Made by a program: the position numbers and the translations under genes
Source of the DNA: Actinoplanes sp. KI2
GTDB lineage: Bacteria > Actinomycetota > Actinomycetes > Mycobacteriales > Micromonosporaceae
Direction: 5' to 3'
Length of the DNA: 64,000 nucleotides
Assembly (NCBI RefSeq): GCF_025630775.1
Contig: NZ_JAOSZE010000020.1
Coordinates: forward strand, 62,001 to 126,000
Notes under the pieces: generated by a model
The model's input: only the letters and a program-made list of their open reading frames with translations
Told to the model about the DNA's origin: nothing
The model's database searches: none
Part shown: piece after piece, positions 17,643-26,744 of the stretch
Layout of the letters: each line of letters begins with the position of its first letter
How positions within the stretch are numbered: the first letter of the stretch is position 1

Positions 17643-18488
17643 TCAGCCCCGCAGGGAGGGCATCGCCGCGGACAACATCGGACGCCAATCCGACAGCGGT
17701 TCGACCCCGGTACCCGCCCAGCGGGCATGACCCAGCACGCTGTACGCCGGGCGGCGGGCCGGCCGCACGAACCTGTCGCTGGTCGTCGGGCGGATCCGGG
17801 CCGGGTCGAGGCCGGCCTCCTCGAACGCCGCCCGGGCCAGCCCGCACCAGGTGGTCGAGCCCGCCGCGGTGCCGTGGTAGGCGCCCGGCGCGACCCGGCC
17901 CGCGGCCTGGGCACGGCCGAGCGCGACCAACTGCCGGGCCAGGGCGAGCGACCAGGTGGGCGAGCCCCGCTGGTCGTCCACGACGTCGAGGGTGTCCCGG
18001 TCGGCGGCCAGCCGCAGCATCGTGCGCACGAAGTTCGGCCCGTGCTCGCCGTACAGCCAGGCCGTGCGCACGACGTACCCGCCGGCCGCCAGCACCGCCT
18101 TCTCCCCTACGGCCTTCCCCCGGCCGTACGCGTTGAGCGGCGCGTGCGGGGTGCCCTCGGGGATCGGGGTGGTGGCCGTCCCGTCGAAGACGTAGTCGGT
18201 GGAGACGCTGATCAGCCGCCGGCCGGCCGCCTCGGCGAGGACGCGCACCGCCTCGCCGTTCACCGCGGTGGCCGCCTGCTCGGCGCTCTCCGCCCCGTCG
18301 ACGTCGGTCCACGCGGCGGCGTTGAGCACCACGTCGGCGTTTTTCACCGCATCGCGTACGGCCGAGGGGTCGGTGATGTCGAGCTCGGCGCGGGTGGCCG
18401 CGAGCACGTCCGTCTCCCCGGCCTCGGCCAGGGCCACGACCAGGTCGCGGCCGAGCATCCCGCCGGCGCCGGTGACCAGCCAGCGCAT
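17643..18488 (-). CDS. rfbD: dTDP-4-dehydrorhamnose reductase
   Basis: 281 residues. Reduces dTDP-4-keto-L-rhamnose to dTDP-L-rhamnose with NAD(P)H. Rossmann start WLVTGAGGMLGRDLV; STDYVFDG carries the active-site Thr/Asp; NAYGRGKAVGE gives the YxxxK pair; TAWLYGEHGPNFV and the DDQRGSPTW block are RmlD hallmarks. It overlaps the rfbB stop by one base (TGATG), so the two are translationally coupled. Confidence 0.95.
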   Translation of the reverse strand: MRWLVTGAGGMLGRDLVVALAEAGETDVLAATRAELDITDPSAVRDAVKNADVVLNAAAWTDVDGAESAEQAATAVNGEAVRVLAEAAGRRLISVSTDYVFDGTATTPIPEGTPHAPLNAYGRGKAVGEKAVLAAGGYVVRTAWLYGEHGPNFVRTMLRLAADRDTLDVVDDQRGSPTWSLALARQLVALGRAQAAGRVAPGAYHGTAAGSTTWCGLARAAFEEAGLDPARIRPTTSDRFVRPARRPAYSVLGHARWAGTGVEPLSDWRPMLSAAMPSLRG

Positions 18489-19465
18489 CAGAGCGCCGCC
18501 CGGCCCTTGAGCGGCTCCCACCAGGCACGGTTGGCGCGGTACCAGGCCACCGTGTCGGCCAGCCCTTGCTCGAGGGTGACCTGCGGCTCGTACCCGAGCT
18601 CGTTGTTGATCTTGGTGATGTCGAGCGAGTAGCGGCGGTCGTGCCCCTTGCGGTCGGCCACCGGGCGGACCATCTCCCAGCCGGCGCCGCTCGCCGCGAG
18701 CAGCCGCTCGGTGAGCTCGCGGTTGCTCAGCTCGGTGCCGCCGCCGATGTTGTAGACCTCGCCGGCCCGGCCCTTCTCCAGCGCCAGCTGGATGCCCCGG
18801 CAGTGGTCGGAGACGTGCAGCCAGTCGCGGATGTTGCCGCCGTCGCCGTAGAGCGGCACCTCGATGCCGTCCATCAGGTTGGTGACGAACAGCGGGATGA
18901 CCTTCTCCGGGAACTGGTGCGGGCCGTAGTTGTTCGAGCAGCGGGTGACCACCACGTCCATGCCGTGCGTGCGGTGCGCGGCCAGCGCCATCAGGTCGGA
19001 GGAGGCCTTCGAGGCGGCGTACGGCGAGTTCGGCGCGAGCGGCCACTCCTCCGTCCAGGAGCCGTCCTCGATCGAGCCGTAGACCTCGTCGGTCGAGACG
19101 TGCAGGAACCGGCCGACGCCGGCGGCCCGGGCCTCGTCCAGCAGCGTCTGGGTGCCCAGCACGTTGGTGGTGACGAACGGCAGCGCCCCGGCGATCGAGC
19201 GATCGACGTGCGATTCCGCCGCGAAATGGACGATCACGTCGTGACCGGGAAGCAGCTCACGCAGCAGGGCCGAATCCGTAATGTCCCCCTGCACGAAACG
19301 CAGCCGGGGATCTGTCATCGGAAGGTTGCTGCGGTTGCCGGAGTACGAAAGCAGGTCCAGAACGGTCACCGTGGCGCCGACCGCGCCGGCGAATTCGTCC
19401 TGCAAGAGGGCCCGCACGTAGGCCGAACCGATGAAACCGGCACCCCCGGTCACGAAAATCTGCAC
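18488..19465 (-). CDS. rfbB: dTDP-glucose 4,6-dehydratase
   Basis: 325 residues. Converts dTDP-glucose to dTDP-4-keto-6-deoxyglucose. GGAGFIGSAYVRALL binds NAD, HFAAESHVDRSI and STDEVYGSIED give the catalytic Thr-Asp-Glu, and PYAASKASSDL gives Tyr/Lys; RCSNNYGPHQFPEKVIPL is diagnostic of RmlB. The start is GTG 19465. It is transcribed away from rfbA across a 46-bp divergent region, so the four rhamnose genes share one promoter area. Confidence 0.96.
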   Translation of the reverse strand: MQIFVTGGAGFIGSAYVRALLQDEFAGAVGATVTVLDLLSYSGNRSNLPMTDPRLRFVQGDITDSALLRELLPGHDVIVHFAAESHVDRSIAGALPFVTTNVLGTQTLLDEARAAGVGRFLHVSTDEVYGSIEDGSWTEEWPLAPNSPYAASKASSDLMALAAHRTHGMDVVVTRCSNNYGPHQFPEKVIPLFVTNLMDGIEVPLYGDGGNIRDWLHVSDHCRGIQLALEKGRAGEVYNIGGGTELSNRELTERLLAASGAGWEMVRPVADRKGHDRRYSLDITKINNELGYEPQVTLEQGLADTVAWYRANRAWWEPLKGRAAL

Positions 19466-19511
19466 GGCTGGCGAGTGTACCGGTATCCGGGCCGTTGTTT
19501 AGTCTCCTTCG

Positions 19512-20396
19512 GTGCGCGGAATCCTTCTGGCCGGTGGAACCGGCTCCCGGCTGTGGCCGATCACGATGGCGATGTCGAAGCAGCTGATGCCGATCTTCGA
19601 CAAGCCGATGATCTACTACCCCCTCACGACGCTGGTGTCGGCGGGCATCCGCGAGATCCTCGTCATCACCACCCCCGAGGACCAGCCGCTGTTCCAGCGC
19701 CTGCTCGGCGACGGCAGCCGGCTCGGGCTGTCGCTGCAGTACGCCACCCAGGATCGCCCGGACGGCATCGCGCAGGCGTTCCGGATCGGCGCGGACTTCA
19801 TCGACGACCAGCCAGTGGCGCTGGTGCTGGGCGACAACATCTTCCACGGGGCGGGCCTGGGCCGGCAGCTGGCCCGCTTCGCCGAGCCGACCGGCGGGCG
19901 CGTCTTCGCCTACCCGGTGTCCGACCCGGAGCGGTACGGCGTCGTCGAGTTCGACGAGACCGGCAAGGTGCTGTCGATCGAGGAGAAACCCGAGAAGCCC
20001 AAGTCCACGTACGTCGTTCCCGGCCTCTACTTCTACGACGCCGACGTGGTGCGGATCGTGGACGGCCTGGTGCCCAGCGCGCGGGGCGAGCTGGAGATCA
20101 CCGCGGTCAACGAGGCGTACCTGCGCGAGGGCCGGCTCGAGGTGACGGTGCTCGACCGGGGCACGGTATGGCTGGACACCGGCACGTTCCAGTCGATGGT
20201 CCAGGCGTCCGAGTACGTCCGGGTGATCGAGGAGCGGCAGGGCCTCAAGATCGGCTGTGTCGAGGAGGCGGCCTGGCGGCTCGGCTTCGTCACCGACGAC
20301 GAGCTGCAGGAACTGGCCACGCCGCTGCTCAAGAGTGGGTACGGTGACTACCTGATGCAACTGCTGGACACCGGTCGATATGGTGGCGTGCTGTGA
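19512..20396 (+). CDS. rfbA: glucose-1-phosphate thymidylyltransferase
   Basis: 294 residues. Makes dTDP-glucose from glucose-1-P and dTTP, the first committed rhamnose step. ILLAGGTGSRLWPITMAMSK is the nucleotide-binding signature; EEKPEKPKSTYVVPGLYFYD and WLDTGTFQSM follow in the RmlA order. The start is GTG 19512. It is divergent from rfbB and overlaps rfbC by 4 nt (GTGA). Confidence 0.96.
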   Translation: MRGILLAGGTGSRLWPITMAMSKQLMPIFDKPMIYYPLTTLVSAGIREILVITTPEDQPLFQRLLGDGSRLGLSLQYATQDRPDGIAQAFRIGADFIDDQPVALVLGDNIFHGAGLGRQLARFAEPTGGRVFAYPVSDPERYGVVEFDETGKVLSIEEKPEKPKSTYVVPGLYFYDADVVRIVDGLVPSARGELEITAVNEAYLREGRLEVTVLDRGTVWLDTGTFQSMVQASEYVRVIEERQGLKIGCVEEAAWRLGFVTDDELQELATPLLKSGYGDYLMQLLDTGRYGGVL

Positions 20397-20992
20397 AGAT
20401 CAGACCACTGACCGTCGAGGGCGCGTACGAGATCACGCCGGTCCAGCACGGCGACGCCCGCGGGTCCTTCCTCGAGTGGTACCGCTTCGACCGGCTGGCC
20501 GAGGCCGTCGGCCACCCGCTCGACCTGGCCCAGGCCAACCTCTCCACCTCGGCCCGCGACGTGGTCCGCGGCATCCACTTCGCCGACGTGCCGCCGGGGC
20601 AGGCCAAGTACGTCACCTGCGTGACCGGCTCGGTGCTCGACGTGATCGTGGACATCCGGGTCGGCTCCCCCACGTTCGGCGCATGGGAGGCGGTGCCGCT
20701 CGACGACCGGGAACGGAAGGCGGTCTACCTCGCCGAGGGGCTGGGCCACGCGTTCTGCGCGCTGACCGAGGGCGCCACCGTGACGTACCTCTGCTCGAGC
20801 ACCTACCGGCCGGGACACGAGCACGGCGTCAACCCGCTCGACCCCGAGCTCGGCATCGCCTGGCCGGTCGCGACGCCGCTGCTGTCCACGAAGGACGCCG
20901 CCGCCCCTTCACTCGCCGAGGCCCGGGCCGCCGGCCTGCTCCCGGACTACGAGACCTGCGCCATATACGTCGCCGAGCGTAGTCGGGATTAA
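20393..20992 (+). CDS. rfbC: dTDP-4-dehydrorhamnose 3,5-epimerase
   Basis: 199 residues, cupin fold. Epimerises C3 and C5 of dTDP-4-keto-6-deoxyglucose to the L-rhamno form. GDARGSFLEWYR, VVRGIHFAD (catalytic His) and GLGHAFCALTEGATVTYLCS, with the late Tyr in YRPGHEHGVNPLD, match RmlC. The start GTG overlaps the end of rfbA. The gene end is just before the conserved leader of the first initiating transferase. Confidence 0.95.
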   Translation: MKIRPLTVEGAYEITPVQHGDARGSFLEWYRFDRLAEAVGHPLDLAQANLSTSARDVVRGIHFADVPPGQAKYVTCVTGSVLDVIVDIRVGSPTFGAWEAVPLDDRERKAVYLAEGLGHAFCALTEGATVTYLCSSTYRPGHEHGVNPLDPELGIAWPVATPLLSTKDAAAPSLAEARAAGLLPDYETCAIYVAERSRD

Positions 20993-21353
20993 TACACTCC
21001 GCTGTCCTCTTCGGACGATTGACCCGGGCTCGTGAATGGAGTAAGGGTTACTGGTTCACTCCGCAAATCCGCCACGATTGGATCGGATATATGTGGCTAA
21101 GCCGTTACGCCCGATTTGCCCACCCCGTGCCGGCTTGAGGAGCGACATCGTCCGATTCGCCATTCCTCTCGCACGGAAAGGTGTAGCGGCCGGACCACGG
21201 GAGTCAGCAGGCTCTCCGGTGGAGTCCGGGAGGTGGACCACCACCCACCCGCCGGCCGTATCTCACCCAGATACGCTCCGAATCGGCCGGATGCCCGGCT
21301 GACGCGGAATCAAACGGACCGTGGTTGACCGCCATCAATGACGGAGGCAAGGC
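20983..21353 (+). promoter_or_regulatory. conserved ~360-nt leader A upstream of the first sugar-phosphate transferase
   Basis: No gene is seen in this stretch. Seven blocks are shared, in order and at nearly equal distances, with the region before the paralogous gene at 29560. They are TAATACA (20990), GACGATTGACC (21014), ACGCCCGATTT (21107), CATCGTCCGATTCG (21146), CACGGAAAGGTGTAGCGG (21172), CAGGCTCTC...TGGAGTCCGG (21208) and a ~36-nt block ending in the ribosome site GACGGAGG. GTCCG/CGGAC can enclose a CAC-GGAAAG-GTG hairpin. It could be a structured 5' UTR or a duplicated promoter; I do not recognise a known riboswitch. Confidence 0.6.
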
Positions 21354-22865
21354 GTGCAGACGATCGGCTCAGGATCGACCGTCGAGATCACCGATGATGG
21401 GCCCCGCCTCACAAAGGTTCGCTCGGCCGAGTTCCGGGCGCCCGCCGCTCGCACCGACTGGCGCGGGCGGTACGCGAAAGCCCTCTACCTGATCGACTAT
21501 CTGGTCGGCTTCGCCGCGGCGTCCTCTGCTCTGCTGCTCCGCTTCGGCTCCTACGGCGCCCAGCCGTTCCCGTTCCTCTGGAACTACCTGCTGCTGACCC
21601 TGCTGTTCCCGCTGGCCTGGATGGCGGTTCTCGCGATCAACCGGGCGTACGAAGCGCGGCACCTTTTCGTCGGCACGGACGAGTACGCCCGGGTGTTCCG
21701 CTCCGGCCTCGGCCTGACCGCCACGCTCGCCGTCTTCTCGTTCGCCCTCGACCTGCGCCTGGCCCGCGGCTACGTGATCATCGCGCTGCCGATGGCCACG
21801 CTGCTCGATGTCGGCGTTCGCTACTTCTACCGTCAGCACCTGCACCGCAAGTGGGCCCGCGGTCAGCATCTGCACCGGGTCGTCCTGGTCGGGCACGCCC
21901 GCGCCGTCGCCGACATGACCCGGCGGCTGCGCCGGGAGAGCCACCACGGCCTCGGCATCGTCGGCGCCTGCCTGCCCTCGGGGCAGGCCGGCGAGACCAT
22001 CGCCGGGCTGCCGGAGATCTTCGGCGACTTCGACAACGTCTCGGCCGCCGTCACCCTCTCCGCCGCGGACACGGTCGTGGTGCTGGCCTGCCCCGAGATC
22101 GACGGCGCCGCGCTGCGGCGCCTGGCCTGGCAGCTCGAGCGCGACGAGATCGACCTGATCGTGGCCAGCACGCTGGTCGACGTCGCCGGCGACCGCACCA
22201 CCATCCGCCCGGTCGACGGCCTGCCGATGCTGCACGTCGAACACCCACGGCTCAAGGGCAGCTCACGCGCCATCAAGGAAGCCTTCGACCGGGTCGGCGC
22301 ACTGACGCTACTCACGCTCAGCTTGCCGCTACTGACCGTGATCGCCGCGCTGGTGACATGGGGTCCTCACGGCCGCGGGCCGGCCATCTTCAAGCAGGAA
22401 CGGGTGGGCAAGGACGGCAAGCCCTTCATGCTGTACAAATTCCGCACCATGGTGGTCAACGCCGAGGCTCGCCTGCAGGAGCTTCGCAACCTCAACGACA
22501 CCGACGGCGAGCTGTTCAAGATGCGCCAGGACCCCCGGGTTACCCCGGTCGGCCGCTGGCTGCGCCGCTTCTCGCTGGACGAACTGCCCCAACTGGTCAA
22601 CGTGGTCAAGGGCGACATGTCCCTGGTCGGCCCGCGACCGCCGCTGGCCCGCGAGGTCGCCGGCTACCCGTCCGACATGCGCCGCCGTCTGGCGGTCAAG
22701 CCGGGCCTCACCGGCCTGTGGCAGGTCTCGGGCCGCTCCGACCTCTCCTGGGACGAGTCGATCCGGCTCGATCTCACGTACGTCGAGAACTGGTCACTCG
22801 CCATGGACCTGGCCATCCTGGCCCGCACCGTCAGCGCCGTCGTCCGAAGCCACGGAGCATACTGA
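21354..22865 (+). CDS. polyprenyl glycosylphosphotransferase, initiating EPS sugar transferase (copy A)
   Basis: 503 residues. Transfers a sugar-1-phosphate (usually Glc/Gal-1-P) from a nucleotide sugar to undecaprenyl phosphate, starting the repeat unit at the membrane. Five hydrophobic segments lie in the N-terminal ~150 residues, then a CoA-binding-like Rossmann part (VVLVGHARAVADM). The catalytic C-terminal domain has QERVGKDGKPF, YKFRTMVVNAEARL, DELPQLVNVVKGDMSLVGPR and KPGLTGLWQVSGRSDLSW. The start is GTG 21354 after GGAGG. Its paralogue begins at 29560. It lies downstream of rfbC, so dTDP-rhamnose supply and chain initiation adjoin. Confidence 0.94.
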   Translation: MQTIGSGSTVEITDDGPRLTKVRSAEFRAPAARTDWRGRYAKALYLIDYLVGFAAASSALLLRFGSYGAQPFPFLWNYLLLTLLFPLAWMAVLAINRAYEARHLFVGTDEYARVFRSGLGLTATLAVFSFALDLRLARGYVIIALPMATLLDVGVRYFYRQHLHRKWARGQHLHRVVLVGHARAVADMTRRLRRESHHGLGIVGACLPSGQAGETIAGLPEIFGDFDNVSAAVTLSAADTVVVLACPEIDGAALRRLAWQLERDEIDLIVASTLVDVAGDRTTIRPVDGLPMLHVEHPRLKGSSRAIKEAFDRVGALTLLTLSLPLLTVIAALVTWGPHGRGPAIFKQERVGKDGKPFMLYKFRTMVVNAEARLQELRNLNDTDGELFKMRQDPRVTPVGRWLRRFSLDELPQLVNVVKGDMSLVGPRPPLAREVAGYPSDMRRRLAVKPGLTGLWQVSGRSDLSWDESIRLDLTYVENWSLAMDLAILARTVSAVVRSHGAY

Positions 22866-22958
22866 CGCCCTCACCACCAACCGGGCCAAATTACCCTCAG
22901 CCGCACTGTTGGCGCGCATACCATCAAACCAGCCCGTTCCACGTAGCTGGAGTACCGC

Positions 22959-23996
22959 ATGCGCGTTCTCGTCACCGGCCATGAGGGTTACCTCGGCAGC
23001 GTCCTGGTCCCCCGTCTGACCGCCGCCGGGCACGAGGTGATCGGCCTCGACACCGGCTGGTTCGCCGACTGCGTCGTCGGCCCGGTCCCCGACCCGGTGC
23101 CGACCCTGCGGGTCGACGTGCGGGACGTGACCGCCGAGCACCTGGCGGAGGTGGCGCCGGACGCGGTGATGCACCTGGCGGCCCTCTGCAACGACCCGCT
23201 CGGCGACCTCAACCCCGACCTCACCTACGACGTGAACCACCGGTCGACGATCCGGCTGGCCCGAGCCGCCAAGCAGTCCGGGGCGTCCCGGTTCCTGTTC
23301 GCCTCGTCGTGCAGCCTCTACGGCGCCGGCACGGACGATTCCCCGCTCGACGAGAACGCCGGCTTCGCGCCGGTCACCCCGTACGGCGAATCGAAGATCC
23401 GCTCGGAGCAGGACCTCCGGCCGCTGGCGGACGACGACTTCTCCCCCGTGTTCCTGCGCAACGCCACCGCGTACGGGTTCTCCCCGCGGCTGCGCGGCGA
23501 CCTGGTCGTCAACGACCTGGTCGGCAACGCCCTGCTGACCGGTGAGGTACGCCTGCGCAGCAACGGCATGGCCTGGCGGCCGCTGGTGCATGCCGACGAC
23601 ATCGCCCTGGCCTTCCAGGCCCTGCTCGAGGCGCCGCGCGACACCGTGCACGCGCGGGCGTTCAACGTCGGCGACTCGGCGGGCAACTACCTGATCCGCG
23701 ACGTCGCCGAGGCTGTCCGGGACGTCGTGGGCGGCACCGTGACGTTCGCCGAGGGCGCCGGTGCGGACGCGCGCAACTACCGCGTCACCTGTGACCTGAT
23801 CGCCCGCGAGGTGCCGGCCTTCCGCCCGCGGTGGACCCTGCACAGCGGCATCGAGCAGCTCGCCGAGGCCTACCAGCGGTACGACCTGCAGCTGGCCGAC
23901 CTGATGGGCGAGCGGCACCAGCGCCTCAAGCGGATCAACGCGTTGACCGAGCAGGGCCGGATCGACGCCGACCTGCGCTGGACGGAGAAGGATTGA
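22959..23996 (+). CDS. NAD-dependent epimerase/dehydratase family protein
   Basis: A 345-residue extended SDR acting on a nucleotide sugar. VTGHEGYLGSVLVPRL is the NAD loop, SCSLYG the Ser block and PYGESKIRSE the YxxxK pair. The position among CDP-sugar and C-methyltransferase genes suggests it finishes or reduces a branched deoxysugar (inference); epimerase, reductase and dehydratase cannot be distinguished by eye. ATG 22959, 93 bp after copy A of the transferase. Its 3' end overlaps the convergent PAP2 gene by about 60 bp. Confidence 0.88.
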   Translation: MRVLVTGHEGYLGSVLVPRLTAAGHEVIGLDTGWFADCVVGPVPDPVPTLRVDVRDVTAEHLAEVAPDAVMHLAALCNDPLGDLNPDLTYDVNHRSTIRLARAAKQSGASRFLFASSCSLYGAGTDDSPLDENAGFAPVTPYGESKIRSEQDLRPLADDDFSPVFLRNATAYGFSPRLRGDLVVNDLVGNALLTGEVRLRSNGMAWRPLVHADDIALAFQALLEAPRDTVHARAFNVGDSAGNYLIRDVAEAVRDVVGGTVTFAEGAGADARNYRVTCDLIAREVPAFRPRWTLHSGIEQLAEAYQRYDLQLADLMGERHQRLKRINALTEQGRIDADLRWTEKD

Positions 23997-24873
23997 CGGG
24001 CTCCGGCGGAGCACCGATGTCCACGCGGCGTAGCAACGCGAGCAGCGCCGCTCCGGCAGACGCGCCCGCGCCCAGCGCCAGCAGCCGTCCAGCAGCCAGC
24101 GTGGCGGGGACACTGCCGCTCTCGTGTGCGGGCCGCAGGGCGATGACAACGGCAACCGCGGCACCGGCGAACGAGAGCACGGCCACGCCGGCGACAACCG
24201 TGGCCAGCGACACCCGGAGGGTACGCCCCAGGACGGTCGGGAGGGCCGCCGGTCGAACCCGACGGAACTTGGTCAGCACCGCGACGGTCGCACAGCCATA
24301 TCCGACGACGATGAGGGTGGCACCGATGGTGTCGCTCGGCCGGTGCCAGCTCGCGGTCACCGTCGCCACCCCGACACCCGTGGCGAACAGCAGGCCCAGG
24401 GCCACGGTCAGGCCGCGAAACCGATACGGCGCGACCAGCACCAGCCCACACATGAGAGCCGTCGCGACCGTCGTGTGTCCGCTGGGAAAGCTTTGGTCGT
24501 ATCGCCGGTGACCGTGCTGAAGGAGGATCGGCCGTATGCCGTAACGCTGAATCAACTCGGTGGTGACAACTGCCCCGGCCATCGCGACAACAGCGAGCGT
24601 GGCCAGCAAGAACCGACGTCGCAACGCGCCCACGAGAAAAACCAGGAGCACGCCGGCAACCGCCGTCGGAACGGTGATCAGGCCCAAAGTATTGAGGGCG
24701 GCCGCCTGTTCGGGGCTGCCGGCAACGGCATCGGCGGCGCGCAACACGGCGTCCTCGAACCGCTGCCCAGGCACCGTGAAGACGGCGAGGGCATACACCA
24801 CAATCAACAATGCGACACAGGTGACACCGAAAATCGACGCCCTTTGCCATACCGATGAGGACTCACCTCGCAC
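23935..24873 (-). CDS. PAP2-family membrane phosphatase
   Basis: About 312 residues with 6 or more hydrophobic spans. The phosphatase motifs are present: QRYGIRPIL (motif 1 region), FPSGHTTVATAL (motif 2) and SWHRPSDTIGA (motif 3, catalytic His). Such enzymes remove phosphate from lipid phosphates; in an EPS locus, recycling undecaprenyl pyrophosphate is a natural job. I placed the start at GTG 24873; an ATG at 24927 would overlap the divergent methyltransferase start. The last C-terminal residues overlap the convergent SDR gene. Confidence 0.82.
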   Translation of the reverse strand: MRGESSSVWQRASIFGVTCVALLIVVYALAVFTVPGQRFEDAVLRAADAVAGSPEQAAALNTLGLITVPTAVAGVLLVFLVGALRRRFLLATLAVVAMAGAVVTTELIQRYGIRPILLQHGHRRYDQSFPSGHTTVATALMCGLVLVAPYRFRGLTVALGLLFATGVGVATVTASWHRPSDTIGATLIVVGYGCATVAVLTKFRRVRPAALPTVLGRTLRVSLATVVAGVAVLSFAGAAVAVVIALRPAHESGSVPATLAAGRLLALGAGASAGAALLALLRRVDIGAPPEPVNPSPSSAGRRRSGPARSTR

Positions 24874-24918
24874 GCCTACGAATCTATTGGGCCGAACCGC
24901 CACCTCGAGGAGAAAGTC

Positions 24919-26094
24919 TTGTCCCATTCGTGTGACGCGTGCGCGGAGGCCACGCTCATTCCGTTCGCCGATCTCGGGGACATCCCGGTGCTGTGCGGCG
25001 TGCACTGGGCCGACGCCGGGGCGGCCGCGGCCAGCCCGGTCGGCCGGATGACGCTGGCCTACTGCCCGAACTGCGCCTACGTCCGCAACACGGCGTTCGA
25101 CCCGGCGCTGATGGTGTACGACACGACGATGGACACCAACCTGCACCACTCCCCGGCGTTCCAGGCGTTCTCGGCCGAGCTCGTGAAGCACCTCGCCGAC
25201 CGCTACCGGCTGAGTGGCAAGCGGGTGCTGGACATCGGGTGCGGTCAGGGCGAGTTCCTGCGGGAGCTGTGCCACACCGCCGGGGCGACCGGCGTGGGCT
25301 ACGACGCCATGTACGCCGGCCCGCAGGGTCGCGACCCGTCGGGTGCCGAGTTCCACACCGGGTACGCCCCGCGCGGCGCGGCGCTGCCCGACTTCGACCT
25401 GTTCACCTCCCGGCACTGGTTCGAGCACCTCGCCGATCCGTACGAGTTCCTTGCCGACCTGCGCGAGCGGGCCGGCGACCGCCGGGCGTACGGCTATCTC
25501 GAGGTGCCGGACGCCGTCTACGACCTGGCCACGGCGGGCTGGGAGGTCATCTACCCGCACGTCTCGTACTTCGACGCGTCCTCCCTGGTGCGGATCGTCG
25601 AGCGAGCCGGCTGGCGGGTCGAGGACACGGGAACGCTGTTCGGCGGCATGTTCCGCTTCATCGAGATGTCGGTGAACGCCGGTGACCGGCCGCGCCTCGG
25701 CGACCAGCCGATCCCCCGGGAGGACGCGCGCGACCGCCAGCTCGCCGCGGTGTCCGGCTTCGCCGAGCGCAACCGGGCCGAGCGTTCGCGGTGGCGCGGG
25801 CGGATCGGGGAGCTGGTCGAGCGGGGCGCCAACCCGGTGCTCTGGGGCGCCGGCTCGCGCGGCGTGCAGTTCCTGACGTTCGCCGACGCCGACCGGCGGC
25901 TGTCCGCGGTGGTGGACGTGAACCCGCGCAAGTGGGGCCGCTACCTGCCGGTGACCGCGCACCGGGTGGACGCCCCGGAGACGCTGACCGAGCTGCGCCC
26001 CGAGGCCGTGATCATCACGAACCCGGCGTACCGGGCGGAGATCGCCGAGGCGTTGCGCGAGCTGGGCGTCGAAGCCGAGCTGCTGATCGCCTGA
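24919..26094 (+). CDS. class I SAM-dependent methyltransferase with zinc-binding and C-methyltransferase domains
   Basis: 391 residues. An N-terminal Cys cluster (CDACAEA and YCPNCAYVRN) forms the putative zinc domain. The SAM site is VLDIGCGQGEFLRELC (about residues 100-115). The C-terminal third has PVLWGAGSRGVQFLTFAD, the second Rossmann part of sugar C-methyltransferases. Similar three-part proteins act on NDP-4-keto sugars; the exact substrate is unknown. TTG 24919 is chosen because GAGGAG lies 7 nt upstream. Convergent with the PIG-L gene, 6 bp apart. Confidence 0.87.
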   Translation: MSHSCDACAEATLIPFADLGDIPVLCGVHWADAGAAAASPVGRMTLAYCPNCAYVRNTAFDPALMVYDTTMDTNLHHSPAFQAFSAELVKHLADRYRLSGKRVLDIGCGQGEFLRELCHTAGATGVGYDAMYAGPQGRDPSGAEFHTGYAPRGAALPDFDLFTSRHWFEHLADPYEFLADLRERAGDRRAYGYLEVPDAVYDLATAGWEVIYPHVSYFDASSLVRIVERAGWRVEDTGTLFGGMFRFIEMSVNAGDRPRLGDQPIPREDARDRQLAAVSGFAERNRAERSRWRGRIGELVERGANPVLWGAGSRGVQFLTFADADRRLSAVVDVNPRKWGRYLPVTAHRVDAPETLTELRPEAVIITNPAYRAEIAEALRELGVEAELLIA

Positions 26095-26100
26095 CGAGCC

Positions 26101-26742
26101 TCACCCCAGTCGAAGGGCCGCCTTGGTGCAGTCGTACGCCTCGGCGTAGCGCGACCGGCACTCCATCCCGCGCAGCCGCGCCAGCCCGAGGAACACCTCG
26201 TCGTCCCACCAGTCCCGATGCTTCTGCGACGGGAACGACGCGTGCAGCAGCTCCACCTTGCGCCGGGCGACCTCGTCGGCGAGCGGCACGTAGACGTTGC
26301 GCCGGGCCAGATCGCCGTCCCACTTCGGGATCTCGTAGTGCAGCACCAACTGGTCCCGGAACACCGTGGGGGCCTGCTCGCCGAGCAGCCGGTGGTCCTG
26401 ATGGGCGTCGTTGCGAGCCGGGCAGAGCAGCAGGTCGGGCGAGAGCGTGCCGGCCGCCTCGTGCAGGATGTCCTTGACCGCGTTCCAGTGCGCCGGCAAC
26501 CGCCCGTCGGGCAGCGTGTGCAGGGCGAAGGTGAGCTCCGCGCCGGGCAGGAACGCGGCCGCGGCGGCCCGCGCCTCCGCCTGGCGGTCGGGGCTTCCGG
26601 TGCAGAGGACATAGTGGACACGCAGGCCGGGGTTGGCCGCCGCCAGGGACAACAGCAGGCCGCCGGCCGCGATCTCGATGTCGTCGGGGTGCGCTCCGAC
26701 CACGGTCAGCGACCGCACCCCGGCCAAGGACAGGTTCAGCAT
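26101..26742 (-). CDS. PIG-L family deacetylase
   Basis: 213 residues. VVGAHPDDIEIAAGGLLL holds the zinc-binding His-Pro-Asp-Asp, and NDAHQDHRLLGEQA the third His. Family members are zinc-dependent N-deacetylases of GlcNAc-type and related sugars. It is the last gene of a three-gene minus-strand operon with the cytidylyltransferase and C-methyltransferase (2-nt gaps), so it probably removes an acetyl group from a sugar made for this polymer. Confidence 0.9.
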   Translation of the reverse strand: MLNLSLAGVRSLTVVGAHPDDIEIAAGGLLLSLAAANPGLRVHYVLCTGSPDRQAEARAAAAAFLPGAELTFALHTLPDGRLPAHWNAVKDILHEAAGTLSPDLLLCPARNDAHQDHRLLGEQAPTVFRDQLVLHYEIPKWDGDLARRNVYVPLADEVARRKVELLHASFPSQKHRDWWDDEVFLGLARLRGMECRSRYAEAYDCTKAALRLG

Positions 26743-26744
26743 GC

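Noticed and set aside
21146..21229. c-di-GMP (GEMM-I) or ydaO c-di-AMP riboswitch in the conserved leader
   Set aside because: The GGAAAGG and AGCGG words are suggestive, but the tetraloop/receptor and ligand-core sequences of those classes as I know them are not present. Left as an unassigned leader.
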